Below are positions 32,541-44,013 of a stretch of 64,000 nt of DNA, one piece after another. The notes below the pieces were generated by a model. The model searched no databases and was not told the DNA's origin. It saw nothing but the letters and a program-made list of their open reading frames with translations. Position 1 is the first letter of the stretch. Each line of letters begins with the position of its first letter. The DNA is from Kudoa neothunni. Its lineage: Eukaryota; Cnidaria. The position numbers and the translations under genes are program-made. The stretch lies in contig OZ199838.1 of NCBI GenBank assembly GCA_964304625.1, positions 7,812,001-7,876,000 of the forward strand, given 5' to 3'.

Positions 32541-34311
32541 TAGGGTTATAAATTTTCGATTAAAATCGAGTTCAGTCGATTCAAACCGACAAATTTGAAA
32601 AAAAAGTGTTAGTTTTTATTTTGTCTCGATCGAAAAATGCCGATTTTGATTAATTGAAAACCGTGAAAATGGGAAGAAAACGTCGAGAGTTGACTGATTA
32701 TTTAATTGAATGGAGCGACTTGTAAGTTGCGGGAGACTCGTTGTCATGCAAATATTGCAAGCTAGTTTTACCCCTTAAACGAAACAGAATACAAGAACAC
32801 GTTGGATCTCAACAACACGCAGCTATGAAGACTAATGTGAAAAACACTATCCCCATAAAAGATATGTTGCATTGTGATAGATCCAACTCAAGCGAAATTG
32901 AAATGGACCCAGTAAAGATTATATTATTTGATGGTCTTCCATTTCAAGATATTAATAAAGATAGTTCATTGAGGAGTGTGCACGCGATTAAACTAGCAAT
33001 GGTAGATGTTCGCTACAGTTTGATAATTGACGAATCGCCTGACTTTAATAATGTACATGTTTTCAACACGGCTAGTTATTACGATCACCAATAAAATAAA
33101 AGAATAATATTTATGTTAGGTTCACCCAGAATTTTAAATTGCAATTCTGTTATTGTTGCTAATCAATTATCAAACATGCTGAAACGTTACGACTTGGTAT
33201 GGGATAACTGTTGCGCTATTATTTCGGATTCAGCGTTATACATGAAAAAGTTCATCAACGATTTGAAACCAATGTGTTCACATATTATTCGAATTCCATG
33301 CTTTTCTCATATTGTCATCTTGTTGTCCGAAAAGCTACAGACGAATATTTCTTGGATATTACAAAATTCTGAACAAAGTTTTCATCTATTCTGTCAAAGA
33401 ATAGAAATGCAAAGAGAACATTCCTGATTCATCTCAAGAACAACAATTTGGAAAACCTCTAAATGAAATTATAGTAATTATGAAAATGTCAACATCTTAT
33501 TTCTCTCTGTCATCAAGTTAATTGATGAACTTACGCCGCTGGTTGAATTTTCGAAACGTATTGAAACCAACGAGGATTTCCGTTTCTCAAGTATATTCGA
33601 CTGGATGAATAATAATTGTAGACTGAAGAAGAATTTTCTGAATGATCATAAAGATAATCTTGGACTTCTTCCATTTGAAATTAGAATTAATCTTATCAAT
33701 AAAATTGAATCTTTTCGCGGGAGCACCATCGAAAAAATCGATGATTTTATATCAAATAGTATTAATGATTGTTGTCCATCAGCCATTTTCTTTAAAACAA
33801 TCAAAAACATTGATCCAGCAACGCCATTACCAATTGAAAATGTACATATTGATGATCTTTGTTATTTAATAGGAGCTAAAGACAAAGTTACCCTTAAAGA
33901 TGAATACTATCTCCTTTGTAGGGCACTTAAAGATTCAAATCAACCTTCTATCATCACAGATTTCTGGATGGAAAAATCTAATATTTGCCCATTGCTGTCC
34001 AAACTTTTGTTGGATTTGTTGGCATTACCCATTTCATCTATCGCTGTAGAACGAAGTTATTCGAAATTCTACAAAATAATTCGAACAGAACGAATGAAAC
34101 TTTCAAATGAACACGCTTCAATGGTTTCGATGATGCTTATTGTTAACGGCCCATCTCTATTTTGACTAGTAGTTACTCAAAATAACTATTTTTGTTTTAT
34201 AAAACGTATTTTTTTATAGTCGCCTATAAAATTGATTTTTCGTTTATTCTTAAAATATACGTTAAAAAGGATGATTTAAAAAAAAATAAACGTCGAAAAT
34301 TGCAAACCCTA
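32541..34311 (+). mobile_element. hAT-1 transposon (CGBP1-like group)
   Basis: Ends 'tagggttataaattttcg' and the complement of 'cgaaaattgcaaacccta' form the inverted repeats. Flanking 8-mers 'cttataat' (32533-32540) and 'cttataag' (34312-34319) differ in one base, consistent with an 8-bp hAT duplication. At 1,771 bases it is a compact element. Confidence 0.9.
32669..34165 (+). pseudogene. hAT-1 transposase, broken
   Basis: Starts at ATG 32669 ('MGRKRRELTDYLIEW'). A BED-like zinc finger follows: 'LSCKYCKLVLP', 'IQEHVGSQQH'. Then come 'YSLIIDESPD' (first catalytic Asp region), 'ISDSALYMKK' and 'PCFSHIVILL' (second Asp and C-x2-H area) at 33113-33427. The C-terminal dimerisation motif 'LPISSIAVERSYSKF' is at about 34027-34075. 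At least three frame changes or stops interrupt it (near 32720, 33094 and 33427). The MGRxRR start and BED finger resemble the CGG-binding protein 1 group. It is closely related to hAT-2 at 36415. Confidence 0.87.
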
Positions 34312-34510
34312 CTTATAAGATAGAACTGAGCCTCATAAGGTAAATTAATGACAGAACAAAAAGCGCGCAATAAATGTTGTTGGCTGCGTATAAAACAAGG
34401 TTTTACACATTTTTAAATGTAAATAAAGTAATTAAGGTCTCGATATTGCGTAGCTTTTTTTCACAAAATAATCCGAGTAATACGTCATTTTAAGTATTCC
34501 AGAAGTTGAA

Positions 34511-36095
34511 ATGGTTAGATGTCAGAGAAGTATTAATGGTAAAACGTGAAATAATATTATACTATAAATCATTAGGATCGATTCTTAGGCCAAAGCTTTA
34601 CCATTCAAGAAATTTCACCTGTCTATTAAACACTAATTTCTAATTATTTTTAAATAAACATAGGTTATTCTTCGTTGGATAGAATTTTGTCTAAGGAAAG
34701 CGAAATTGTCGATTCTAATATTTCTGATAGTCGTATTAGAATATAAACGGTAAATATGATGAGCTTAAAACTCTCTTATTCAACTGGATTGTTCTCCAAA
34801 GGAAAAAGAAGACAAATATTCCTGGATTCATTATTTACGAAAAGGCCGCGAAAATAGCCGAAGATCTTAAAATGAATTATTTCAATTGCGGTAAAGGTTG
34901 GTTCTCTAATTTCAAGACAAAGTATTGTTTGATGAATATCAGTTTATACGGAGAGGCTGGAAGTGCTGATATCAGTGCCATCCCCCAATGCATGAACGAT
35001 AATTCTAATATCCTTGATAAATATAAACGGGTAGATATTATAAATATGGACGATACCGCCCTTTTCTACGAGCAATTATCTCAGCGAACGTATGTCACCA
35101 AGCAAGAATCTGATATAAAAGGAACAAAATAATAAAAAAAAGATTAACAATATTGGTTATTGCTTCATATACCGGCCAGAAATTTCCACTTTACGCGATT
35201 GGAAAATTTAAGAAACCGCGTTGTTTCAATGGGGCTAAAAATCTCCTAGTAAACTATCAGTTACAGAAAAATGGTTGGATGTCCGCGGTTCTATTCTTAG
35301 AAATCCTTAAAGGTTTAGACAAAAAATTTGGCCAACAAAATAGAAAAGTTCTTACCATCCTTGATCAGTGCCCATCCCATCCTAACTTAACAAACCACAT
35401 TAATAATATTGAATTGTTGTTTCTCCCTAAAATTACCACCAATGCTCTCCAGCTAATGGATCTCGGCATCACTCATAACCTGAAGGCCAATTACCGCAAA
35501 TCGTTGGTTGGACAGTTTCTCTCCGACGAGGATACATCAACACCCTTCAAATACTCGATTTTGGACAGTCTTCATACGTTGAAGGGAGCATGGGAAATGG
35601 TGGAGAGAAAAACTATTGAAAACTATTTCAAGAAATCTCAGGTATTAGTCAATCGTACGATTAACTAATAAATTAATATTAATATAAAATAAAATAAAGA
35701 GGATACTAATGCAGATGTAGACTTCACATCTGAAACAAAAATTGTTGGTAAATATGCACTTTATGTAAATTTGTTTCAAACAAGTTCGAAGACGACTTTA
35801 GCGATAAAGTGGATTGAAGGAAGCTGAAACTGTACATGAGGACGAATCACATCAAGTCGATAAAAATATTGCGATTATTTCAAAATGCGATGAGGATCCC
35901 GATTTTTATGAAAATAGTGATATAGTTAGGTCGGTTGAATTAAAAGATGCTATAAATATTATCAGAAGAGCTTTTATGCGAGAGAATCCTGCTGCTTTAA
36001 TCTATACCTAACCCATAATGGACGAAATATATAAAATTATTAAAAATAGGGATAGGTTTAAAAAAATAGATGACTTTATTGATAAAAGTTATCGC
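34511..36095 (+). pseudogene. Tigger-2 transposase, decayed
   Basis: Starts at ATG 34511 ('MVRCQRSI'). The DNA-binding half is degraded ('SSLDRILSKESEIVDSN' near 34680). The core at 34872-35132 holds 'VDIINMDDTALFYEQL' with the first Asp region. 35153-35668 holds 'FPLYAIGKFKKPRCFNG', 'LTILDQCPSHPN' (second Asp) and 'LQLMDLGITHN' (third Asp). The C-terminal 'EDPDFYEN' segment at 35814-36011 and 'RFKKIDDFIDKSYR' follow; the last is a decayed PIP-box-like tail. The coding sequence ends at the piggyBac-2 insertion site. Confidence 0.87.
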
Positions 36096-36293
36096 TTAAT
36101 AGGTGACTTTGGGTTCCACGAGCCCACCTGAATAGTAAATTGTGCAGAATTCATTCAAAAAATGTTTTTTTATTTTTTGTCATGTAAATTGTTACAATTT
36201 TATTTTATATCTAGTCGTAAATTTTCAATTAATTCGAAATTCTTTATTTCAAACCGATGTTCACCCAAAAAGGATTATGACAATAGCAATAAG

Positions 36294-38168
36294 TAGGCAT
36301 TGTCGTTTTCGATTAAAATCGATTTTAAACGCCGAATTTTTAAAAAATTTTCATTTCGACGTTTGTTTTTGGGCGAATTCTTCGGGATTTTTTGCAAACA
36401 AGTTTTAATTTAAAATGGGTAGAAATCGAAGATCAATTGACAGTTTTTTGACAGAAGGGGTTGATTTAGAAATCATAAACGAAAATATTGTTTGCAAATA
36501 TTGCAAAATAAAACTACCTATGCAACAAAATAGAGTTGTAGAACATGTCAACTCGAAAAAACATATATCTACGAAATTATCTCATGAAAATTCCCAACCG
36601 ATTCTTAATCTTCTTTTTTAGAGATAAGAATAACACTGATATCCAAATATATTTAGTTTCCATGGTTGTATTTGATGGTCTTCCATCGATAAAAAAAGTA
36701 CGTTACGCAAATTGTTGGCCAAATACTGTGTGCCATCCAGATCATTCCAAATAGTCGAGCCTTGGTTGAGAAGTAATTGTCATTTCTATTTCAACAAAAT
36801 AATGAATGTGTGAAATTATTGCTAAAAATAAGCGATTTTCTCTCATTATCGATGAATCGCCCGATTTTAGAAATGGGCCTTTTCTAAATATTTTGGCTTG
36901 TTTTTACGATCATGAGACATCAACGAGGTGAGTACCTATGTCTGATTCAAAAATTCTCCGTGAATGCAATGCCATTATAGTTGCCAATGAAATGTTGGAA
37001 ATCCTAAATAATTACGAAATTATGTGGAAACAATGTATGGCAATTGTATCTGATTCTGCACCATACATGAAAAAATATTACAGAAGTATATCTACCATGT
37101 ATCATAATATTATTAGGATACCGTGGTTTTCACATCTTATCCATATTTGTCCGCGAAAAAATCAATAGATACTGTATTCCACGATGTCAAATATTTCTGT
37201 ATGAAATTTTCTGCATTACTAAGTAAAAACCAACCTGTAAAAATTAGCTTTTTGCATTATTTGGATAAACAAAAAATCGAATATCGTAAAGAAATTCCAA
37301 GAATGCTCGACATTAGGTGGTACAGCTTTTACAAGTGTTTTCTTTGCTGTAGATGTAGATATTATTTCCCAGCAATAAAAAAACTTTTCTGGAATCCGGA
37401 CACGAATCTCTCTCCAAATTTATTGAACACATTGAATTCTCCGAAGAATATTATAACGAATGGTCTATTTATATACAATTTATAATATCTTCCCTTGATC
37501 CATTATACAAATTCTCATCCTTAATTGAATCTGATAATTCCTTTGGACTCCCACAACTTTACAATTGGATACACAATAAATATAATATTCCTAAAGAAGA
37601 AATATTAAGCAATTATGAAAATGTCATTTCAATATTTCCTCTTGGTCGTCGACAAAAGATCCTTGAGAAGATGACACAATTCATCGATTCTTTGATTTTG
37701 GAACTATCAATAATAGTGACAAAGCAGACTGAAGGTTGTTTTCCTTCACCAGATTTCTTAAAAACAATGAAAGATCTTGCTCTATGAAGTCCTAATTTTA
37801 AGAATGTTAATTTCGGACTAATTTCTTCTTATATTTAAAGCGAGGAACTTGATGGACTCAAGAGTGAATGTATAAACTACCCTAAATGTGACAATCAAGG
37901 AGAAAACTTTGAAATTACGTTGGAAGAAGAGTATACTAGGAAGTATCCCATACTTTCAAAAGTTGCTTTAGATTTAACTTCAATTCCGCAGTCATCGATC
38001 GCAGTTGAACGTAGCTTTTTAAAATTAAAGCATATATTGACTATGGATAGAGGAAAACTGTTTAATTTAACATATTTTGATTTTGATGTTTGTTTTTTTC
38101 AAATTTCTGCGCAGTATGTTGCCGCGCACGGCAGGATTAAAAATAAACGTCGAAAACAGCAATGCCTA
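36294..38168 (+). mobile_element. hAT-2 transposon nested in piggyBac-2
   Basis: Ends 'taggcattgtcgttttcg' and the complement of 'cgaaaacagcaatgccta' are inverted repeats. The 8-mers 'gcaataag' (36286-36293) and 'tcaataag' (38169-38176) agree at seven of eight bases. Its length, 1,875 bases, and its gene order match hAT-1. Confidence 0.9.
36415..38100 (+). pseudogene. hAT-2 transposase, broken
   Basis: ATG 36415 opens 'MGRNRRSIDSFLTEG' and a BED-like finger 'NIVCKYCKIKLPMQ', 'VVEHVNSKKH'. Further pieces are 'SLIIDESPD'-like sequence near 36850, 'IVSDSAPYMKKYY' and 'PWFSHLIHICP' (36938-37168), 'LDIRWYSFYKCF' near 37310, and the dimerisation motif 'IPQSSIAVERSFLKLKHI' near 37980-38035. Many frameshifts; more decayed than hAT-1. 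Confidence 0.85.
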
Positions 38169-38269
38169 TCAATAAGTGTATCAGTGTCGTGTTTGAATTT
38201 CTCAAATAAATTATCCATTGATAAGTTATTGATGTGGATGCTTTTAATTCATTTGCCGTGTTTCTTCAA

Positions 38270-38612
38270 AGAATTTTGGAACATTTGAAAGACAAACCTA
38301 GTTGCCGACAACAATTTTTAGTGGACTTATTCGCTTCTTTGATTGTAAGCCACCAGAAATGAAGAGCTGAAGACTACAAAAATTGCGTGTCAAGCTGCCT
38401 TTAAGCTTTCTCTTGAAGCAGGTAGATTTAAATTCAATGAGAATAATTCGCCATTTATGGGAAATAACAATGTAAACGATCGGAAACGATGTAGTTTATG
38501 TCCTGCACATATCATAAGGCGGGACAAACAAATATGTGATGTGTGTAACAACAGTATACGTAACGAGCATTCAATAGAAAAAATTTACCTGTTTGAGTGT
38601 CCCCCAAAATAA
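38270..38612 (+). pseudogene. piggyBac-2 transposase C-terminal remnant
   Basis: 'LKDKPSCRQQFLVDLFASLI' near 38284 matches the region before the piggyBac cysteine-rich domain. About 38485-38600 then gives 'RKRCSLCPAHII', 'QICDVCNNSIRNEH' and 'LFECPPK', a cross-braced C-terminal zinc domain like those of piggyBac-1 and piggyBac-3. The rest of the gene is deleted. Confidence 0.83.
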
Positions 38613-38746
38613 GTTATTTATTGTATATCATACATTTTTTATCACTCAACAACGTATTAAAGTAAGTAAATGCAGTTTAAAATATAATCTAATTAAGGAT
38701 AGGAATTTATCCGGATGGGCTCGTCGAGCCCAAGGTCACCTATTAA

Positions 38747-39653
38747 TCCACCCTGTCCAGAGTGAGGTATATTTGGTACCCAAATTTGTTATTTTTTTGA
38801 TAGTTTCGATAAGATAGCTCCGCTCACTGCAAGACTTTAAGAATACATCCAACATATTACAATACGTCTTTTTTTTAATTTTTTTAAAAATAATTACTTG
38901 TTGAGTGAATACATTGAAGGTTTTTGTGTTACGTTACAAATTCAATGCATTATTTTTTAGAAATTTACCGCATAATTTATTAAATTTTAAATTTTTTAAA
39001 GTAACTGGACTATACGGAAAAAGCTTCGATAACTTACTTCCCTAAACACGTAGGAGATTAACCGAAATTTCATCCGATATTCCACAATTTCAACCCAACA
39101 CGGGATATTACCTATGCAAAACATTTGAAATTTACAGTAAACATATTTTAAAATTTTGATAAACTCATTCTTCTAACCAAATTATGACTTATATAATTAT
39201 ACAGCACTGTAAACGTTCGTTCGTTGAAACCAATAAGCCATCATAAGACAATCTAATCCTATCACATGATCCGAACCTAGTCAGAGATTTCGCTGATAGC
39301 GTTTTCTTTGTAGGCCAATCTCTCTCATTTATTTTCCAATTTCGTTATTAAATTTCTTCTTATTCTTATATAAAAATGTTTTTATACTTCATACATATAC
39401 ATTTTTTTGATTAAATGCACTAATAGACTTTCATTCATCCAAAAATGGGAGTCGTTTTTTTGTCATTTAAACTTATTAATCAAAGTAATTGGAACCATTA
39501 ACCTTTAGATGTATATATATATATATATATATATGTGGAGATATTATTGACACACTAAGAAATGATTTAAGAAATTTTATCTTCTAAAATGTTTGGGTAC
39601 GAGAGTGACCCCATCGGCACCCGCGTGATTTTTTTGGCGCCGTACAGGGAGGG
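38747..39653. mobile_element. piggyBac-type MITE abutting piggyBac-2
   Basis: 907 bases between TTAA at 38743-38746 (shared with piggyBac-2) and TTAA at 39654-39657. The ends 'tccaccctgtccagagtg' and the complement of 'cgtacagggaggg' are similar, with a further match 'ggtacccaaattt' / 'cgtacccaaacatttt' about 30-60 bases in. No coding frame. The 'gtacagggagggttaa' terminus resembles the MITE ends at 4075 and 51447. Confidence 0.75.
39509..39534. repeat. TA microsatellite
   Basis: Uninterrupted TA repeat inside the MITE at 38747-39653. Similar short TA runs occur at 40284-40299, 42744-42762 and 50917-50938. Confidence 0.9.
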
Positions 39654-39749
39654 TTAAGGGTTAATATTTTTAGTTGTCCGCGCGCGCACGCCTAGATATT
39701 TGGTGGAAAATTCCTGTTCCTGAGAAACCCTGCAATATCGAGACCTTAC

Positions 39750-40249
39750 GTATGTTAATTTATATATGTTCAAATCATATACTTCTGATTCCGAAAACTT
39801 TAATGGGTTGATAATAAGTGTTTCATTTCTTTCTCATAAAAACAGTACTAAGACCCACACAGCATCAAAAATATCCTTTCAAGTTTGTTGTTATAAAAAC
39901 ATCGTTTTAATGTAGGGACGTAAACAAGGAAAATGAAAACCTTCGTTTTCCAAAATACGCTAACAATTTCACCCAGAGTGATGTTTTGAATTTTACGAAT
40001 TTCTAAAAACACAGCATTGCGCCACTGTCACGTAGGGCCAAGCATGTGACCAAAGGATAACGAATGCTTACACACAGGCGGTAGTATAATTATGTCTTTT
40101 GATAAGGATGTCATTGCTCCGCGCTACATAGCCACTTTACCAGCTATTATTACGCGAAAATGGGACAAGACAAAACTGTAGTTTTGATGATTCATAGGCG
40201 ATTGTCTGGAAGACTCGCGCACAATAAAACAAAAACTATAAAATACGCT
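39750..40249. other. Spacer between Tigger-2 and Merlin-4
   Basis: No coding frame or recognisable element ends; it may include the unlocated 3' terminus of Merlin-4. Confidence 0.35.
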
Positions 40250-40770
40250 ATCAATCAATGGAGATATAATTCATTAATTGTTGATATATATATATATATT
40301 TAAAAGTTTCAACCGTGAATTTTCTTTTGAAGTAGTATTCTGAGAGGTAAGAACCCATCCATTCTTTTAAAGTCATCTTTATGTATCGCAACTTCGTGTT
40401 GATAACCAATAAGGGACAAATCTTTGTATCCCTTCCAACCATCCGTCCAAATCATCGAGCCCAACTCGACATTGTTCAAGATGATATTTTCTAGCGTAAT
40501 TTTGTCTCGAACATCCGTAATTTGCCGAAAAATATTACCATTTTTTGTCAATTACACCAACAAGACTGGTTGACCAAAATTCTTCCACGATGGTATTTCT
40601 TTCTACAGATAAATGACTCGTCGATTTGAACAACTATGCCAGGAGAACCAATTTTTTCACGATGGAAGTCTAAGTACTCAGAGTAAATTTCTTGGACATA
40701 CAGCATCCAATCAATTACACTGTGCTTAAAACCAATACACGGCTATCTACATGTTGTTCTATGTGACATA

Positions 40771-42433
40771 CAGTGACTTATGGGTCGTACGTCGGTAGCT
40801 AACAAAAAGAAATTCCTAACTCTTTCGAAAAAAATAGAAATTATCAAACACTACGGAAAGATATCGAATAAACCAAACGCCAAATTTGAAACAATGAAGG
40901 CCTTCGACGTAAAAGCAAGATCTACCTTGAATACTATCCTAAACAATAAAGACAAGTTGCTTAAGCACTATAAACGACGTTTCTGTTTCCAAATTAAGAA
41001 AAACTCTTAAGAAAGGAGAACATATAGATATCGATCATCAAGTGAAGGACTGGATAGAGCTCATGAGAGCGAAAAATATAGAACTTTCTCAAGAAGTTAT
41101 CATCAATAAAGCCAATGAATTCCTTGATGATGCCTCAAAGGAAACACCTTTGTCTACTGGCTGATTTTATGGCTTTATAAAAAGATTTAATATCTCTCGT
41201 AATACATTTTTCGGTGAATCTAAAAGTGTAAACAATATTGTCATCGAGGAATGGAAAACCAATTTGAGCGAAATCCTTAAGAGCTGGGAGCCTAAGGATA
41301 TTTTTAATACAGACGAAACAGGCTTGTATTATCAGCAACGAAAAAGTTACTAATATTTTAATGTGTTATATATCTTGCGTAGGTAGAGGATATGTATTCA
41401 CTAACGAGGTAAATGAAAATGGGTGCGAACAATCAAAAATAAGAATAACTGCTTTATTTATCTGCTCTATGCTTAGATAAAAATTAGACCCATTAATAAT
41501 AGGTAAGTTTTCAAAGTCCCGTTGTTTTGGATCAATTAAAAAGCTGCCGTTGGATTATGAAGCAAACACTAACGCTTGGATGACAGAGAAAATATTTTTC
41601 CAATTCCTCATTAGGTGGAACAAGAAATTAATTATGTTAACAAGAAAAATTTTGCTTTTTCTTGACAACTGCCCCTCACACCCTAATTTGAACCTTTCCA
41701 GTATTACATTATATTTCTTCCCACCTAATACTACTAGCGTTTTGCAACCTCTTGACCAAGGGATAATCAACTATGTTAATGTAATTTATAAGAAACATTT
41801 AATGGAGTCTCTTATATAGAGCGTGGAAGCTGGATCGACAAAATGCGAATTACCCAACATTTTGGAAGCGATGTTTCTGTTGAAGAATTCATGCGATCAT
41901 CTAAAAACCGAGACAGTTGTAAATTGTTTTAGGAAGTCATTTTTCCCCATGCCAAGAAGAATTAGAAACTCTCACAGCAAATGAGAATCCACCTATCGAA
42001 TAAAAAGAAATGATGGAAGAAGTCAATATAATCACTAGAAATCCAGAAGTTTGTGCTGTTGATGAAGTGGATAACGATAATATTAATATTCTTTCACATC
42101 ATGATAGGATAGAAGCAGAGTCTGATAATGATTCTATTGAAGCTGTTCCCGTTTCTGATAAGGAGATATTTTAAAACCAAAAGCCCACAAATGTTAAAGC
42201 AAATAACAAAATTAGACGTCGAACTCCTGAAAATTCGACGATCTAATTTTAGGAACAGCTGCATTACAAATTACTTTAAAAGTAACAGTAGTTGAGTACA
42301 CTTGTTAACGAAAATATTACGTATTATTTTTAATTTATTTTCGCATGCGTAAAGTTATGTGTGGTGCGTAATTATGACTCGTGCGTAATGACTTTGAATT
42401 CCCTTTTGATTACGCACGACCCATAAGTCACCG
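40771..42433 (+). mobile_element. Tigger-4 (pogo family) nested in Merlin-4
   Basis: Inverted ends 'cagtgacttatgggtcgt' and the complement of 'acgacccataagtcaccg' are flanked by TA at 40769-40770 and 42434-42435. At 1,663 bases it is short, because the transposase start codon lies inside the left terminal repeat and no 5' leader is left. Its right end is also found in the MITE at 27187. Confidence 0.93.
40780..42294 (+). pseudogene. Tigger-4 transposase, frameshifted
   Basis: ATG at 40780 is only nine bases into the element. A helix-turn-helix follows ('LSKKIEIIKHYGKISNKPN'), then the second DNA-binding part 'VKDWIELMRAKNIELSQ'. The first Asp is in 'IFNTDETGLYYQQRK' near 41310-41345. A 37-base GT-AG intron (41346-41382) sits exactly where Tigger-6 has its intron; after it comes 'RGYVFTNEVNENG'. 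41550-41819 gives 'ILLFLDNCPSHPNLN' (second Asp) and 'TSVLQPLDQGIINYV' (third Asp). The protein ends 'NSCITNYFKSNSS' at 42294, a PIP-box-like tail with Asn in place of Gln. A few frameshifts and stops are present. Confidence 0.88.
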
Positions 42434-42700
42434 TATTTATGTCATTTAGACTAAAATACATCAGGGAAAATATCTGCCATAATGATAAATGTGACCCCTC
42501 AACAAGATTCCGTTTCTAATTGAACATTTCTTTTTACAAAAAATATACACAAATCATCATTATTTTTTTGATTTATCAGATACATATCTGATAAGCATTT
42601 ACTACACTTTTTAACTTTTGCCAACAGCCCAAATTTTGTAGCATTAAAAAATTTTTCAACATCGGTGTTAAGATTGTTGCAACTATTATTCATAACACTA

Positions 42701-43770
42701 TGATCAAAAATACAACAGTAATCTTCTTCGAGATAGTAGTAGTTTATATATATATATATATGATAAAGTAATTAACTACTATCTTGAGGATTCTAATGCT
42801 TGATAATTAAAGGTCATTATTTCGCATTAATAGAATCCCATGGGTATTCTAACAATCGGTTTTAAAAAAGCAAGTCGCCTAGTAACATAATGTCCATATT
42901 ATCCGTCGAAAACTCCATTTTGAAAATTGATGCACGATTGTCCCCGACAAACGCCGATGAATCACCAAAACTGCAGTTTAGCCAGGGGAGTTTGAGATAA
43001 TTGATACGGGAGGCACAACCTACCAATATTTTAATCATACTTGCATACTTGCGCAAATGGTGCGAAAAACACGATACCAAGTCATAGCGACAATTTAGCA
43101 GAACAATTATCGCAGAAATGCTCGAGTGTCGCAAAGGGAACATTCAGAGTAGCCAAATAACTTAAAACAAAAGGTTTCATTTAATCTACTATCATCATAA
43201 TCCCCATTTTCTATCGACAACCATGTTAAAAAAACAATAGCGTCTTTTCAAAGTCAATGCTTTATAACCAACCACACGAAAACTTCGAAACGCGCCATAC
43301 ATTTTGATAGATTGATGCATGTAACTATAATTCAACAGAAGCAGCCCTCAGATTCGCCTTGGTTTCTCCAAAAATATCAGACGGTAATTCCTAAGTCATC
43401 ATTTGCTGCTCAAGCTCTGCGCACGACGAAGATACATGTAAATACGAAGGGACCGCGTGGTTTTTATTGATTCGGAATTTCGGGAGTATGAAATTTATAC
43501 ACGAGCCTTTCTTAAGCTGGTAAAATGGTTTGAGTTAAGTAAAAAATAATAATCATATATAGAAGCTTTTTAACAAATATCTGTTACTTGATTCGACAAT
43601 CGGCTGAGAAAGAATAAGGTCGTTCTAACTCGGATGTACCTTCTGGATATGATATGCGCATCCCTTGTACATACACTCGCGGTTGCAACGTCGTTCGTTA
43701 GTTATCTTTTTTTGTTCGCTCAAAAGTTTTGAAATCGCGATTTCGTTAGTACTCCTTCGAGTATTCTCCA
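42701..43770. other. Spacer with one unrecognised frame
   Basis: Contains an open frame on the minus strand at 43143-42862 (93 codons, not recognised, composition unremarkable) and a TA microsatellite at 42744-42762. No transposon ends were identified. Confidence 0.35.
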
Positions 43771-44013
43771 TTATGGTGAAGATCAATGAAATGAAAAACA
43801 AAATTGATAGGGTAACTTTTTTCTCTGGAAAAAGTCCGCAACTTGGAGAAAAGAATGGGATAGTTTTCTCCATATTTTCGAATGAGATAAGGATGAATCA
43901 TCCCAGCTTTCGTTTACTAAATACATTAAATGTAATTCAATTACTTCACATAATTCCCGCAATGGAAATAGAAAAACTATCGATCATAATTCAAAATGCA
44001 CTCCCGTGTCACT
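43771..44013 (+). CDS. Possible host exon, weakly like the BRAP2 N-terminus
   Basis: The ATG at 43771 starts 80 codons ending at 44013. The start 'KIDRVTFFSGKSPQLGEKNG' is faintly like the 'FFSGNP..E..GI' opening of BRCA1-associated protein (BRAP2), and 'LLHIIPAMEIEKLSIII' could align with the following beta-alpha unit. No RING or UBP-type zinc finger, which BRAP2 should have, was found downstream. Treat the family as a guess; what the sequence shows is only an open frame of protein-like composition. Confidence 0.22.

Larger units (their letters stand above)
36100..38742 (+). mobile_element. piggyBac-2, internally deleted, nested in Tigger-2
   Basis: Ends 'taggtgactttgggttcc' and the complement of 'gcccaaggtcaccta' are flanked by TTAA at 36096-36099 and 38743-38746. 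Both ends continue into the same 'gggctcg..cgagccc' palindrome as piggyBac-1. Without hAT-2 only about 760 bases remain, so most of the transposase gene was lost before or after insertion. Confidence 0.92.
34435..39746 (+). mobile_element. Tigger-2 (pogo family), host of piggyBac-2 and a MITE
   Basis: Inverted ends 'aggtctcgatattgcgta' (34435) and the complement of 'tgcaatatcgagacct' (ending 39746) are flanked by TA at 34433-34434 and 39747-39748. Of 5,312 bases, 36096-39657 is nested sequence (piggyBac-2 with hAT-2, then a MITE), leaving a normal-sized element of about 1.75 kb. Confidence 0.93.
40309..42693 (-). pseudogene. Merlin-4 transposase, split
   Basis: Right block (42693-42499): a zinc-ribbon-like N-terminus 'VKKCSKCLSDMYLI'. 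Left block: near 40740-40600 'VIDWMLYVQEIYSEYL', then 'IVVQIDESFICRKKYHRG' with the first Asp. 40551-40309 follows with 'MIWTDGWKGYKDLSLIGYQH' holding the second Asp. The frame then ends before a clear catalytic Glu, so the C-terminus is lost or frameshifted. The small zinc N-terminus and the 'QIDES' and 'YHRGR' signatures are typical of Merlin/IS1595 transposases. Confidence 0.8.
40250..42700 (-). mobile_element. Merlin-4 transposon, split by Tigger-4
   Basis: Two ISXO2-like coding blocks on the minus strand (about 42693-42436 and 40768-40309) flank Tigger-4 and are collinear. Outer terminal repeats were not found, so the limits are those of the recognisable coding sequence. Confidence 0.75.

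Noticed and set aside
43771-44013. Confident call of BRAP2
   Set aside because: Only a short resemblance at FFSG; the RING and ubiquitin-binding zinc fingers are not found nearby, so it is listed as a guess only.
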